Positions 33,551 to 45,002 of a DNA stretch of 64,000 nt are shown piece after piece. Made by a program: the position numbers and the translations under genes. Within the stretch, counting starts at the first letter, position 1, and every line of letters begins with the position of its first letter. Below the pieces are notes generated by a model, which saw nothing but the letters and a program-made list of their open reading frames with translations, did not search any database and was not told the DNA's origin. The stretch is from positions 372,001-436,000 of the forward strand of contig JANVFP010000007.1 in the NCBI GenBank assembly GCA_027919835.1, written 5' to 3'. This DNA is from Lentinula raphanica (Eukaryota; Basidiomycota; Agaricomycetes; Agaricales; Omphalotaceae).

Positions 33551-36216
33551 TCAAGAGCTGCCAGTGGTGGCTTTGCGATATCGAAAAGTCGAATCCAGAC
33601 GCGACTCGTAGAATGACTTGAAGTTGCGACGGGTGTTCCAATACCAGTGATCCTGCAGGGATTTGAGAGTCGGTTCAGGAGGGGACTCTTGAGCAGCATC
33701 AAATCTGTGTGGCTTTTCATCAAATATCATCAACATTTCCGGGTGCCTAAATCAAGAAGCCCGTCAACACTTCAGAAGGTTCAGAGTTTATCGTAGCTCA
33801 CCTTTCTTCCAAGTGCTTGGACACGTCTATGGCCCGGTTTCCTATCTCTGCATGACAATGTGCACACCTAAACTGGTCTAGACAGAAGCGCTCGCAACAC
33901 AGGATATCTTCTGTCTCATCACCGAATGAATTGACTGTCACGGTATAGGTCGAGGAACCTGTGAAATGTCCTAGCTAATACGGCACACAAGATGAGCTTA
34001 CAGTTTGTGTTGAAAACGAATTGTAGTTCCCACCAGATCGTGAAATCTCATGAAGTGTCGATCCCCATTATACCGAACGCAATGCAAGCATTCTATGAGT
34101 GGGTGGGCAGCGTACAAGTCATGGATGGACGCGGTCTCAGGTTCAAGACCGCACGCTTTGATTACATCTTGTACAACGATCATAGAATGTCCGTTGTAGA
34201 GATGGATGAATGAGGAATTCCATGGAGCTTTGCGTTGGAAAAGCGGAGATTTCTCTGTGAAGATCTTCATGCGTGAATGGTTTGAGGACAAAGGCTCGCG
34301 ACAACAGCGATGATAAAACATCTCTGGAAAATGCATCTTCCTAGAACACCTCCCACAACGAAAAATCGTGGTTGCTAATTGAAGATCCGACATGGCGAAA
34401 GTGGGGACGACCTCTTTGATTTTGTTGACCAATTCCAACACTTTGGCTGACTTCCATCGTTCGATGAATGACGGCATGAACTGAGCAATCTGCGACGAGA
34501 GGAAATCGCTGGTAAGATCAATTTCTGGGGGAGTGTTCCAGACTAGCTCTTCACAGACTTGGTCGTCGAGCACATCCTCGGCAAGAGGGAAGGGTTCCCG
34601 AAAATCAACGTTCGTGACAATCTCGTTGTAACTTTTGTGAAGCTTCTCATAGCGTTCAAGTGCTGCGGCTTTGATGATTTCGGCAATCCTTCTCTCCCTA
34701 TGGTCTGAAAGCAATTCGACAAGCTCTTCCTTCATTTGATTCCAAGCTATGTTGACTCATTGGTAAAGGGAATCATCATACAGAACTTTATTGACGTACC
34801 ATGCGTCGTCAGTTTCTTGGGCTCGTCTACCCCCTCATGTTTAAGGAACAATCGAGAATTCGGGGAGTTGATGATGATCTCTGCTTCTTCACGTAGTCCC
34901 CAGTCTTCCAAATTTCGCAGAATCCTGATGAAGTGACAGATCTGATCAGTTCGACAACACTTGTTCTGACTCGGAGGTACTCACGCGTCCTTTCGTTCTT
35001 CTAGTAGTCTGTCTTCGCGCTTTTGTAGCATGTCAGAGTACCATTTATGACATAGTTGACCATGCTAAACGCTGAAATGTTAGACCATAAGCGTCCTGTA
35101 TTCAAAGCTCCGAACCCCACCGTTCGTATAGCCTCTTCTTCTTCCCATTTGCGTGTAACCCAGGCGGTGATTTCCTCCTCGTCCGTGAGAGAGTCGTATT
35201 CATCTCTCAAGCGCATGGTCAACGCAGTATGGCCCACATGCCGTGCAGGAGTCGATTTAGAATGTTCTCCTAAATTGATAATTGTCGTCTATTGTGAGCT
35301 TTCCTCCCCCGGCATACGTCATTGAAGGCTTACTGAAGATTCCAGGAATGACTTCACGCGGTAGAATATTTGCGTCTCTCTGTAGTCTTGAGGTTGGGCC
35401 CGCCTCAAAGATTGAAGGTAGGGGAATCTATTCCCACGACTTTGGATTCGAAGCACGAAATGGATATGCTCATGACACTCACGTTTCGAGAGCACAAGGT
35501 CTGCAGCACCGTGTACGAAAAGACCAGAATGTGGGTATACAGCCTGTCTTCTTCGAGCAAAGCTAAAACCATGTCGGTCAATGACCGTCAGATTCTTGAG
35601 AATCGAGATGAAACCGTATACATACATAGCAGTGTGTACCGAAAAGCAAGTCAGCATATTGAGGTTCATTAAGATCGTTTGGTAGAGGTGGGAGATCATC
35701 TAGATTTAAGCGCGCAGTCCGCCAAATGAATTCGGAAGTCTTGCTCATGAGTGTGCTTCGAAGGTCGCGAGTTGTACGAGCGAGAGTGAGTAGATCACTA
35801 GTCTCGAGGTAGGAGAAGATCTGGTGCAGGAGTATATAGAGCAGCACAGCACGTTAGGTTGACCTACTCACCTCGAATATGATGTCAAGGGGAACGTCTT
35901 TGGTAAGCCCTTCTAAAAGACCCCGCCTTCCTCGTACCTTCCGAAACTCATCGGGCATTTTAGTGTTCTTTCTCTTTCTACGTTTAGAGCTGCTTTGACC
36001 GCCTCCATCCTTGTATTCGTCCTCATTCGCGTCTTCCGACGCGTCCTTGTCCTGAGTCTTTACGACGCGTCTGCGGGTAGAACGCACAGGTCGCGACGTT
36101 AGGGGCTGCTGTGCAATCACACGTGATGCGGTGGTTTCATAAGATGGTTGAGTCTGAGAAGCAGGGTCTACGGTAGAAACTTTCTTCTGAGAAACTCGAG
36201 AGGACCGACGTGTCAT
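33551..36216 (-). CDS. F-box protein with cysteine/histidine-rich tail
   Basis: Multi-exon gene. Start at 36216 (MTRRSSRVSQKKVSTVDPAS). A basic nuclear-type N-terminus (SSKRRKRKNTKMPDEFRKVR) leads to LTKDVPLDIIFE, spliced to IFSYLETSDLLTLARTTRDL and RSTLMSKTSEFIWRTARLNL, together the F-box (about residues 105-160). Later exons: REEYDSLTDEEEITAWVTRK-type helix near 35150, HGQLCHKWYSDMLQKREDRL, ILRNLEDWGLREEAEIIINS, then the long exon 33998-34735. The tail has paired Cys/His motifs (CGRCSRKMHFPEMFYHRCC; CCERFCLDQFRCAHCH) suggesting zinc binding, and ends with WYWNTRRNFKSFYESRLDST at 33551. Probably an SCF substrate adaptor. A broken tandem copy lies at 36480-37450. Confidence 0.75.
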
Positions 36217-36479
36217 GGTGGGAGTGAAAAAGAATGAAGTGGTTTCAGCCGAGCAATTTGACAAAAGAATGGTATTGCGCAATGCTCACGATCACGTGTA
36301 ATCATCGAGCTGACTCATAGTTGCTCTCCAAAAGTCCCTGTCATTGTCAAGACTCCAGAGCTCTGCTATTTCTTGGGAGACTCGAGAGGACTGATACATA
36401 CCTAGCACTAGTGACCACACAAACTCTTTGGAAATGATAGACCTGCATCTAAATTTTTTAAACTCAGTTTTGCAGGATC

Positions 36480-37450
36480 CTCTATTTGGCGGTGATGAGC
36501 CCTATAATTTTCAGGTTGTTCCTGCATCAAAATTTGAATGTCGGGGTATCTGAATTCCAAGAGTTACAGTTTAGAGAACAAATGGAACATGCACATAACA
36601 CTCACTCTTTGAGAGCACACCTCCTGCAGCATCGTGTGCGGAATTGCCAGAGTGTGGGAATACAGCCTGTCACCTTTGAGCAAAGCTAGAGCCATGCACG
36701 TCAATGCAAAGCTCAAGGAAATGATCCATACATACATGACAGTGTCTACCAAAAAGCAAGTCAGCATACTGAGGTTCGCTGAGATCTTTTGGTAGAGGGG
36801 GAAGATTATCTAGATATGAGCGGGCGGTCTGTCAAATGAATTCAGAAGTCCCCACAGCTCAAAACTACTCTACAAAACAGCCACAGATTACCATACAGCA
36901 TAGGATGGAGTCAGTAAGACTCCCCGCGCCTTAGTATCTAGACTTACTTGCTAGCGGTTATCATAAGAACAAAAAAAAATCAGAAGTCTTGCTCATGAGT
37001 ATGCCTCGAAAGTAGCGAGTTGTATGGGCTAATGTGAGCAGATCACTTGTGTCCAGGTAGCTAAAGATCTGAGCCAGCGGTGTATAGAGCAGCAGCACAG
37101 CACAAAGCGTTTGCTTTCTCACCTCGAATATGATGTCAAAAGGAATATCTGATTTGGCAAAACAACTCTGCCTTTCTCGTAGCTTTTGAAACTCTTTGGG
37201 CATTTTGGCATTCTTCATTTCTCTACTTTTGGGAGTGGATGTACCTTCATCCTTGTATTCGCTGCCATAGACATCCTTATCCTGAGCCTGTACTACACAT
37301 CTGCCTCTACAATGTACGGGTTGCAGAGTTTGGCGCTGCGGTGCAATCACATCCGATACGTTGATTTCAATAGATGGTTGAGTCAGAGGAGTGGCTGCAG
37401 ACTGGAAGATTCTTTCTGAAAAACTCGAGAGGACCGATGTCCCATGGTGG
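36480..37450 (-). pseudogene. Broken tandem copy of the neighbouring F-box gene
   Basis: Paralogous to the 5' part of 33551-36216. It reads HRSSRVFQKE at its start, then frameshifts. It recovers KNAKMPKEFQKLRERQS, DIPFDIIFE, and after the intron IFSYLDTSDLLTLAHTTRYF with RGILMSKTSDF, where a 129-bp insertion breaks the exon. Bases 36700-36800 still match the next part of the parent (35620-35700). Everything downstream of the second exon group is missing. Frameshift, insertion and truncation together make a functional product very unlikely. Confidence 0.8.
36851..36979 (+). mobile_element. Short retroposed insertion with poly(A) tail and target-site duplication
   Basis: The 129-bp segment ends in nine A residues and is flanked on both sides by TCAGAAGTC (36842-36850 and 36980-36988). 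It sits inside the F-box pseudogene exon exactly where the intact parent has one uninterrupted copy (GGAAGTCTTGC). A 3' poly(A) plus a 9-bp duplication is the signature of LINE-machinery retroposition, as for SINEs or retroposed RNAs. I do not recognise the source: no clear tRNA A/B box, 5S or snRNA motif is evident. Confidence 0.75.
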
Positions 37451-37744
37451 AAGTTGAAAGGACTGAATCGCGTTCTGCGGACTGCCTTCAACATGATGTT
37501 GCAAGATACTCACAATCACGTGTAGTCTTGGACAGTATAACACTGTAAAGGCGAGTCGTAAGCGTAACATGTACTACGTACTCTGCAAGTTGAAGATGTC
37601 CCTCTGAAGTCTAAAGCCCTATTCTATAATCTTCGTAACAGAAATCATGATATGTTTCAAAAAAATAAGTACTAAAAACAGGTGAAACAAACTCCCAAAA
37701 ATGATCCTACTTCTGGCAAGGTTCAGTGTTGCCAGATATGGTTC
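37451..37744. other. Intergenic region
   Basis: Lies between the F-box pseudogene start and the 3' end of the methyltransferase gene. A-rich around 37655-37690. No gene seen. Confidence 0.5.
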
Positions 37745-39777
37745 TCTAAGCTTGGCAAACCGGAATAAACTCCAGCAAATCCATCTCACCAGCCTCGTAT
37801 ATCTTGATGAACTTCAAACCGCATTGGGAGCTGTAGTTTCAGTGTCAGATATTTTGGTACATATCCTGGATTAGCAAAAGTACAGAGTCTGAGACTCACC
37901 ATAGATCAATGTACTCTGACAGTGTCCGTTCTTGTGAGCCCAGCAAGGTCATCATGGCAATGTCGAGTTCATAAGTTCTGGCACGAGCCACACCATAGTT
38001 GGGAAGCAAAGGCCGAGGAGCGATGTCAAAGCAGGAATCCGATGTGTGACCATTCATATTCATATCTACAAGTGCATTGCGGAGAACGATCTCATCTAAG
38101 GGAGGGTCGGCAGTCAAGATGAGAAGAAGAGGATGGTTGACACGTACGAATGATTAGTCTACTGTTTGGTTTCATTGCTTTACGGATGTTATTCAGGATG
38201 ATTTTACACTCGTGGTCTTGCCAGTCGTGTCTATAATACTTTTGTTAGGACGTGAGTGATTCAAGTTGTGACCACGCATACAAGATGAAAGAAAGCTGCA
38301 ACAAAGTAAGACACGATGAGCCAATGAAGTATGAGGCAATTTCAGAAGATTGCATACATAGTAGATGTCGCAGTCCCCAGCAGGAGGAGTTTTGAAGAAA
38401 TCAAATGGAACAAATTGGACGTGCTTCTTCTGTACTGCACTAGGATGCTTTTCCCTCCAAAGCTGAGTATCAATATATCAGTAAGAGTCTGTCGACCATG
38501 CATACAACTCGGAGAACGAACCTCCTGTGCCCTATCAATTATTGGCTGCTGGTCTTGAAGAATCACTTTGAGGTGTGGTTGTGCTTTGAGTAAAGCCATC
38601 GTAGCGAATCCGTTTCCTCCAGCAACGTCACAAATCGTAGTATTCGGAGGTTGATCACACCAGGGGTAGGCTGTAGTATGTAAGCTTCTGAACAACAGAA
38701 TTGCCACAAACGGGGCCGAGGCCTCACATTGAGGAAGGAAGTGCTCTTTTCCAAAAATCTGGCCCCATCCGACCATAGTACGGGCAAAACGCTTGCAGAG
38801 CTATGTCAGATACCCAACTGTCAAAAGATTCAAAACGAGATGAACCTCGCTACGTTTCAGTCCGTCTGGCTAGAACACGCAGAATATGTGGTCAATGAAG
38901 CTCAATCGGAAGGACGTGAACCAGAGCTTACTTGTCTATCAAAATCGAAGTAAGGGAAACCGGTCGCGCGCTGGTAAGGTATCCCATTATCATCTTTTGC
39001 CATCGTCTTATTGAGGTATGCAGAGGCCAGGAGTCCATCATCAGTTCTTATGTGTTGTGATGAGTGATCGGCTGAAGACCATGGAAAGAAAGAGCCACTT
39101 ACCTTTGTAAGACAAGAGCGGAAGTTGGGTCAGATGAAACTAGCTTAACGCTCAGTCGATTGTTAGCGAAGACGCCAGGTTTGACTTCGTTGTGATTTAG
39201 TGTCTGCCGTGTTCGTGCGAGAAAGACTCTTTCGCACCTTCTTTGAAACAGTGTTTCGTTGCAAGAAGTCGCAAGATGCGAGTCAACCTGCCTGCATGAA
39301 GACCCGTAAGACTTGCGAGCTTCGTAGCCGGAAGACCTTCAGGTTGATTGAGGAGGAGATCAGCAATCCGGGCTTCCGTCACAACAGAGAGACATGCGGC
39401 TTCCCCATGCTTGAACCGGTCATCAAGGTTCGAGCGTCATGCATTTGAAGCAGGTGCTCACCTCCAGCGCTTTCTGAGTGGAGAATTTCTGTCAGAGTAG
39501 ACAATGATTCGGCAAGAATCATAATACTGACATTCAGCATGACCGAACCAGGCGGAGAAACGGTATACGTGAGCTGCGCACAAGCAGCTTCGATAATCTT
39601 GATAGCCTTCGTTAGTCGAGCAGGTGTCTCGGCTGGTAGTTGGAATGGACCAGGTTCGAGGGAATGCAATGTTGGAACTGCTTGTCCCACCGCAGCGTAT
39701 TCAGCAATCACTTCTTGGACTGCATCATTGATGAGCTCAGTCAAAGCAGTGATATGAGTGTTGTCGAAGCTATCCAT
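37745..39777 (-). CDS. O-methyltransferase (plant COMT-like family 2)
   Basis: SAM-dependent O-methyltransferase of the type used in fungal secondary metabolism. Start at 39777 (MDSFDNTHITALTELINDAV). The dimerisation/winged-helix part reads ARIADLLLNQPEGLPATKLA and LHAGRLTRILRLLATKHCFK, spliced to VKPGVFANNRLSVKLVS. The SAM-binding motif I is TTICDVAGGNGFATMALL with the acidic end at VILQDQQP. The catalytic histidine region is restored by splicing: IYYLSFILYAHDWQDHECKI, where HDW is the conserved base motif. The C-terminus is CGLKFIKIYEAGEMDLLEFI to the stop at 37745. Around eight short introns; all joins that I checked keep frame. No partner biosynthetic genes are adjacent, so the substrate is unknown. 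Confidence 0.85.
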
Positions 39778-40812
39778 GTCGTTGCAGTAATCCGTCTTGA
39801 AGGAAGGAAGGGGATCAGACGGTGGAGATTTTCGGATCCATCTTAATATAAGTCTTTTCGTAAGAAGGGTTCGTACTATACGTCCTACAGCCGGAAGCAA
39901 AGGCCGATCTTGGGTACGACAGCGAATGATGTAGCAGATCAACCGAAATCAACAGTCAGGTAAGTGATGTTTCGAGGGACCTACACATAATACACATAGG
40001 AAGATGCCTCGGACCATTCGGTTACTGGAACAGCTGAAGTGCGTTGGGTGTGAATCCTTGTCGGGACGAGCCCAACAGTCCTTCAGCGTTGGCTACTACC
40101 CGGCTATCGAGATGATTTGGTGGCAGATCCTTGCATTCGGTTGAGCTCGATATGGTCAGCCTTGTTGAAAAGCCCGAGGGAGTGACTGGTGTGAACCATT
40201 GCTTAACACAGGTGAGTTCAAAAGTTCTGTCGGGCTTGGCTGAAATCGTCCGGCTATCGAGGGAGGCTGGACAATAGAAGATCCTTCACTTCGATTAGCC
40301 TGGATATTACCAGTGTTTGGGAAGGGGCACTGGTCCTTTTCCTAGTTATTCCTGGATTGAGCGATTCAAAAAGGGGAGGTATTCAAAACCAAGCTTCTTC
40401 CTTGCCCACGTTGCGAACGACATGTGGCTTTCGGAAATCAAGGATGTCCGGCCAGTACTAGCTAGGCAATTGATATCAGTTCTGGAGAAAAGGTCCGGAG
40501 AGGTTGGGGATATACATAGCTACAAAATAGAATTGTAAGTTATAGGTGCGCGCGCGCAACCACAGCGAACAGGGCTTCCCAGCAGGCCGCTCCTTCCATT
40601 GAGTTAATTGGATACCATAGCCGGAACTCTTCCACAGAACCGACTGGGAGTTTGACGAAAGTTGTGATGAAGACTGACCTCAGAATTCTCAGCAAATAGA
40701 TTGAACTTCTGTTTCTTGCAGTCATGTGAATGACAACCCATTACATTCTGCGAGAAACCAAGCTAGTGACAACAACTTTTCCGAAGCGAGTGGTCCCCCA
40801 GCAAAACTAGCT
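39778..40812. other. Intergenic region
   Basis: Holds the presumed methyltransferase promoter and the 3' flank of the esterase. A 73-codon plus-strand frame at 40317-40538 has no recognisable feature. A (GC)n tract of alternating purine-pyrimidine (GTGCGCGCGCGC) lies near 40547. No gene is called. Confidence 0.45.
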
Positions 40813-42287
40813 TCAATTACTGAGAGCTGTCGACAAAGCATGCGCGAGAATACTATGGATTGAAATGTTCAGTACTACTATTGATCCGATTGAACCCAAT
40901 TGGCAGAGACGCACTTATGAACAGTAAACAACGGGTGCAACGTATTGAGCCAGCTAAAAGGCGAATGAGCCAGCAGTAATACACATCAAGAGATTACTCA
41001 CAAATAACTAGACACAGGAGCACATCCCCCCACCTGAGTCGTCAATTCCGCTGTCCCATTCTCGTACGCCTCGCAATATCCGGTAATATTCACGAATCCG
41101 AATGTTTGGGCATTATCCAGTAACGTGTTGAAGATAGGTCGAGTATCGAAAACCATCGCCAGTTCGACATCGGGATGATGCTGGGTGAAATTATGCACTG
41201 TCGTGCTGAGTTGATCGTTGTAGTCTGCTAAAAGCGCTTTGAACTGGGTTGTGACTTCGGGTCCTTGCTCAATCTGGAGTGGGGCGCGGTCTGTTGGAGG
41301 GACGGTGAGGAAGACGAAGGAGCGGGCTCCGGAATCGTAGAGTATTTCGACCTGGGAATGGAGGTGAATGAAACCCAGCTGCGCTAGACCAGACTAGACA
41401 CCCACCTGACTATTGAGTCGTGCCATCAATTTCTCATAGAAAATTGGCTGGCTGATGTTAGTCTGTGACCAGATAAAAACTTCGACGTCGACTACAGAAA
41501 ATCTGTGATAAGATACTGACCCATGGAAACGAATTGCCCTGAAAATACATAACAGTCTCAGGGAGATATCGGAAAAGCCAAGATATACAGCTGAACAACA
41601 TACCACATCGTTTATGCCAATCCAAATTGCGAATAACGAGTTAGAACTAGTCCACTCAGCACCCGCCGGTTTGGGCGCGAGATATTCCTGGAACTGGGAT
41701 ACTTGCTCGACAACTGAACTACAAAAATCTCAGCAGGCTTCTCCGCATGAGAACGTGATTTACTCACAGTACAGTAGGAAGGTAAGGTGGTACGAGTGCC
41801 GAGTCGATTGTAGCGCCTCCGGAGGCTAAGTTGAATACCTGGAAAACCCTCGTTTCGATGTCCAATAGGTACATGGTGACCGACTGCGTAACATACTGTT
41901 GTATCTGTAACGTTATACGTTCCACCTGTACCAGGTGAAATTCGGAAACGGTACTGTGAGGAGAATGTGATCGCAGCCATACCAAGATATTGAACCCAGT
42001 TTGGTCCATTTGACGAGGTCTGTGATCTTGGATATTGATCATAGCATACGAAAGAATGGTGCTGTTTGAACTCACAAATCCCGGGACTGGCGAGTCAACA
42101 CCTGCAGATATATTGAAGCCTAGTTTAAACGTATATGAGAAAGAAGACATCAGATGCTATAGCTTCACAACTTGCCATCTGTCGTATAAGAATCTCCAAA
42201 TGTGAACAAGAACTTTGTATCGCCCCACGAAAATTCTCCAAAGACAGAAGCTGCACCAAGGCAAACAATGAAGCAAAGATACCTCAT
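40813..42287 (-). CDS. Secreted GDSL/SGNH esterase (carbohydrate esterase 16-like)
   Basis: Signal peptide MRYLCFIVCLGAASVFG, then block I FLFTFGDSYTTDGFNISAGV with the nucleophile serine. Block II-type GGATIDSALVPPYLP follows, and block III ends in LFAIWIGIND. The C-terminal part is DVELAMVFDTRPIFNTLLDN, CEAYENGTAELTTQVGGCAP and, after a splice, FWLNTLHPLFTVHNILAHAL with the catalytic histidine, stop at 40813. The product is an acylhydrolase, likely extracellular, possibly removing acetyl groups from plant polysaccharides (inference from family). About eight short introns. Intron 1 (42120-42175) has a GC donor (GCAAGT) instead of GT. Exon 1 is 42176-42287. Confidence 0.85.
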
Positions 42288-42718
42288 GGTAGCAGCCAAT
42301 CTGACCATCCTCGAAATCGTGACTGGTTGGGCAGCTTTGCTGGCGACAACCGCGACACGAAGCTTTTATATGTTGTGAAGTTTTCCGAGATAACACCGCT
42401 CGTATAACAGGCTTGCTTCTGTGATGTCCGTTCCGGGAAATATACGACGAGATTGTCGAGTGGTCATACTGGAAAAGCAGATGGTTGATGAACACGAGAT
42501 AGGAAGAGCGTGAATCCCAATAGAAGTTCCATGTTATCGTTGACGGACCTGGACGGTTTTCGTTCCGTAACCCTTCTTCGCCTTCTCAAATTCGTTGATG
42601 TTCCTGTGGAATAAGTTATTAAACGAAGGTTAAGCATCTCCAGTGACGTGTAATGACAGCAGGTGGTATACTTGTGTATTATCAATACAACATAGAATAG
42701 TATAGTATATGCTTACGA
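42288..42718. other. Short intergenic region
   Basis: Promoter space of the esterase gene and the 3' flank of the membrane-protein gene upstream on the same strand. No further gene is supported. Confidence 0.45.
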
Positions 42719-44329
42719 CTAATCTGGCGTATAACCAGGTGGCACCTCTACCACCTCACGAAAAGCATCCTCCCCAGCCATCCGTAGACCACTATCCGTA
42801 TGAACAGTGAACAACCTCTCTTGTTGAGTCGAACCTTCCGCGAACTGTCGATCCCGCCGAGCGATTTCCTCCTGAAGAACTGTGAGGCGTTGCTGTAGTT
42901 TGAGGTTTGCCAAGGCATTCGCTTGATCGCTGTCATTCCTACTACTGGGGTGTTGACTTGACGCGTCTGTACCAGCCCGCAAAGGCGACAGTGGTAGCGT
43001 ATCTAGGTATCGCTCAAAGGTGAGTATTTTGGATATGGATATGGTAGCGAGAAGAGATACGGACCAGGATGACTTTTGTTCGGTGCGCTGAATGCCAGTG
43101 AGCCTGCTTCCGGCTTATGACCGGAAAGATGGTCTGAATAGCGAAACGGTGTTGTGATGAGGTCTGAGTATTCGAAGGGTGTGACGGCTTGAAGACGCGT
43201 TTGCCGTCGTTTCTTCAACAAGAACATCACGCCTAGACCGAGAAGTAAGATCGCGGCAACAGAGCCCAACACGGCTCCAACGATTGCACCAGTATTGGAG
43301 TGTGAGGTAGAGGAAGTGGTGTTAGAAGAGGCGTCAGGCGTTGAAGAAACGAGCGAAGCTTGTTGAGCGGTTGTGAGTGACGTTAGGTAGAAATAGCTGA
43401 TATCGAATGGCATCCCGGATTCACTCCCATTGAAAGCCACGACTAGCGTGTGCTCTCCGACACTGAGGTTGCCAGCGGTGAACAACAGCTGGTTGTCCAC
43501 TGACGAAGCAGCCAATTTGATCGTCACGGGCTCTTCGTTATCGATTTGATACGCCGCAGTGTTGGATACATTGCCCAAGTCACCGTAAAGCGAAACCGAT
43601 GTCCCTGACATTTCCATACTTTGAATTCCGGTTGAGGATGATCACAAGCATCGATATCTTACCGTTAAACTTCAAGCTCGCGTTTGATCCAGGAATACTA
43701 GTCTTAGTCGTATCATCTTCGTTGTTCGTCCACCCTGCCCCGAAAGTGAGCATGCTGTAGTTCGATGAATCGATGACGTCTGCGTTCCCAGCTTGTAGTA
43801 CTTCTCCATCGAGAGCTGGATCGACGAGACTCTCGTACGTGATATAGTCGAAATACCAATCCGAGTTTGCAAAGTTCGTGACGTTGATCACAAGCTCGTG
43901 TTCTCCTGGAGAAGAACCGCCGATTCTGGAATCTGCGCGACATGCAAGCATATTGTTGTTCGTATGGCCCTCGGGATATTCATCCGAAAAAGACCACGTC
44001 GGGGAACCGTCAAGAGTACATTCTATTTCAGGGAGTTGACCATTGCCAATAGTGCCATCTTGGGTTCCGTATACGCCGAGATACGAAGATCCTGCGAGAA
44101 TATATGAGAACGACGCTTCCAAAGGATGTGCAGACGCACCATTGAACCGAAAGCTAACACTGACATTACCAGTGGTATAATGTAGGGTTTGATTATAGAC
44201 TGGCCCGGTCTCACTCATCTCGTCGAAATCATATCCATCGATGAAGTTGCCTGTGCTGACAGCAGACCAAGAACCGCTGTAGTTAAATCTTGGGTCCGTA
44301 TCGTCCACCATGAACCAGACGGTAGACAT
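42719..44329 (-). CDS. Membrane-anchored beta-sandwich protein with coiled-coil tail
   Basis: Start at 44329 (MSTVWFMVDDTDPRFNYSGS). The extracellular part has two repeats of a galactose-binding-like pattern: DDTDPRFNYSGSW..., YTTGNVSVSFRFNGASA, GEHELVINVTNFANSDWYFD; then NYSMLTFGAGWTNNED, SNASLKFNG spliced to TSVSLYGDLGN, GEHTLVVAFNGSESGMPFDI. A Ser/Thr stalk leads to one membrane helix (GAIVGAVLGSVAAILLLGLG) followed by KKRRQTR. The last exon adds NLKLQQRLTVLQEEIARRDR, a coiled coil, and ends at 42719. Two introns interrupt the part I resolved. The repeated DDTDPR-type domain is common in Agaricomycete surface proteins, but its ligand is unknown. No N-terminal signal peptide is visible, so a leader exon may be missing. 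Confidence 0.75.
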
Positions 44330-44870
44330 TTTCGAAAAAGAGTGATTCCAAATAGAACGAAGTGAGGCTCTGAGGTCGACGAAGGTTGAAACGCGCAGGC
44401 TGCCCAAATCCAAGTTAACGACCCTATAAGCGGATGTAGTTGGTTGTAGGCAGGAGCAGTGATGAGCGGGAGATGAAAAAGTGATGTTGGAGCCACACGG
44501 GAGCGATGTGATGGTAGTACCATGCAAATATACAAGTCTACATTGTATTATTAGATACTGCCGCATGCGCTCATAATGGGCGGTAGTACGTACTATTTAG
44601 CTTGCAGACACAGCCGGAGCGGCTCCGAGTGCTCGAAAGACGAGCACGCTGGCTAGAGGTCTAGACTAAGTATGCTCTTCAGCGGGTTGATTGGGTTCTA
44701 GATGGAGATGTGAAAGGCAGCATCGTGATGAATACCCCAGAGCCGTAGATTTGAGAGAAAAGTTGTCTGATGAAGGTGTTGAAGTAAAAGAAAGCCGATG
44801 AGCGAACGTCGTAAGCGAAGAGTTGAAGCCGTGGGAATTTCGGATGTGTTTCGGGATTAGAGGCCGAAGC

Positions 44871-44904
44871 CACGTGGTATGTCGGCCGTTAATGATTCGA
44901 GTCA
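44871..44904. promoter_or_regulatory. Candidate ILV2 promoter elements: E-box and Gcn4-type core
   Basis: CACGTG at 44871-44876 and GAGTCA (the complement of TGACTC, core of the Gcn4/Cpc1 general amino-acid control site) at 44899-44904 lie 132 and 104 bp before the ILV2 start. Amino-acid biosynthesis genes are commonly under this control in fungi; function here is inference. Confidence 0.4.
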
Positions 44905-45002
44905 CTGGCAGTGGAGCTTTTTCTCTACTTTCTACTTCCATCTCTTTCCTCTTCCTCTCTCTTCGCAGCCGTTCCCTTGGCTGATATTCCCTCGTTTCCA
45001 AA

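Noticed and set aside
39777..42287. O-methyltransferase and esterase as a secondary-metabolite cluster
   Set aside because: No synthase, P450 or transporter is adjacent, and the flanking genes are unrelated in type.
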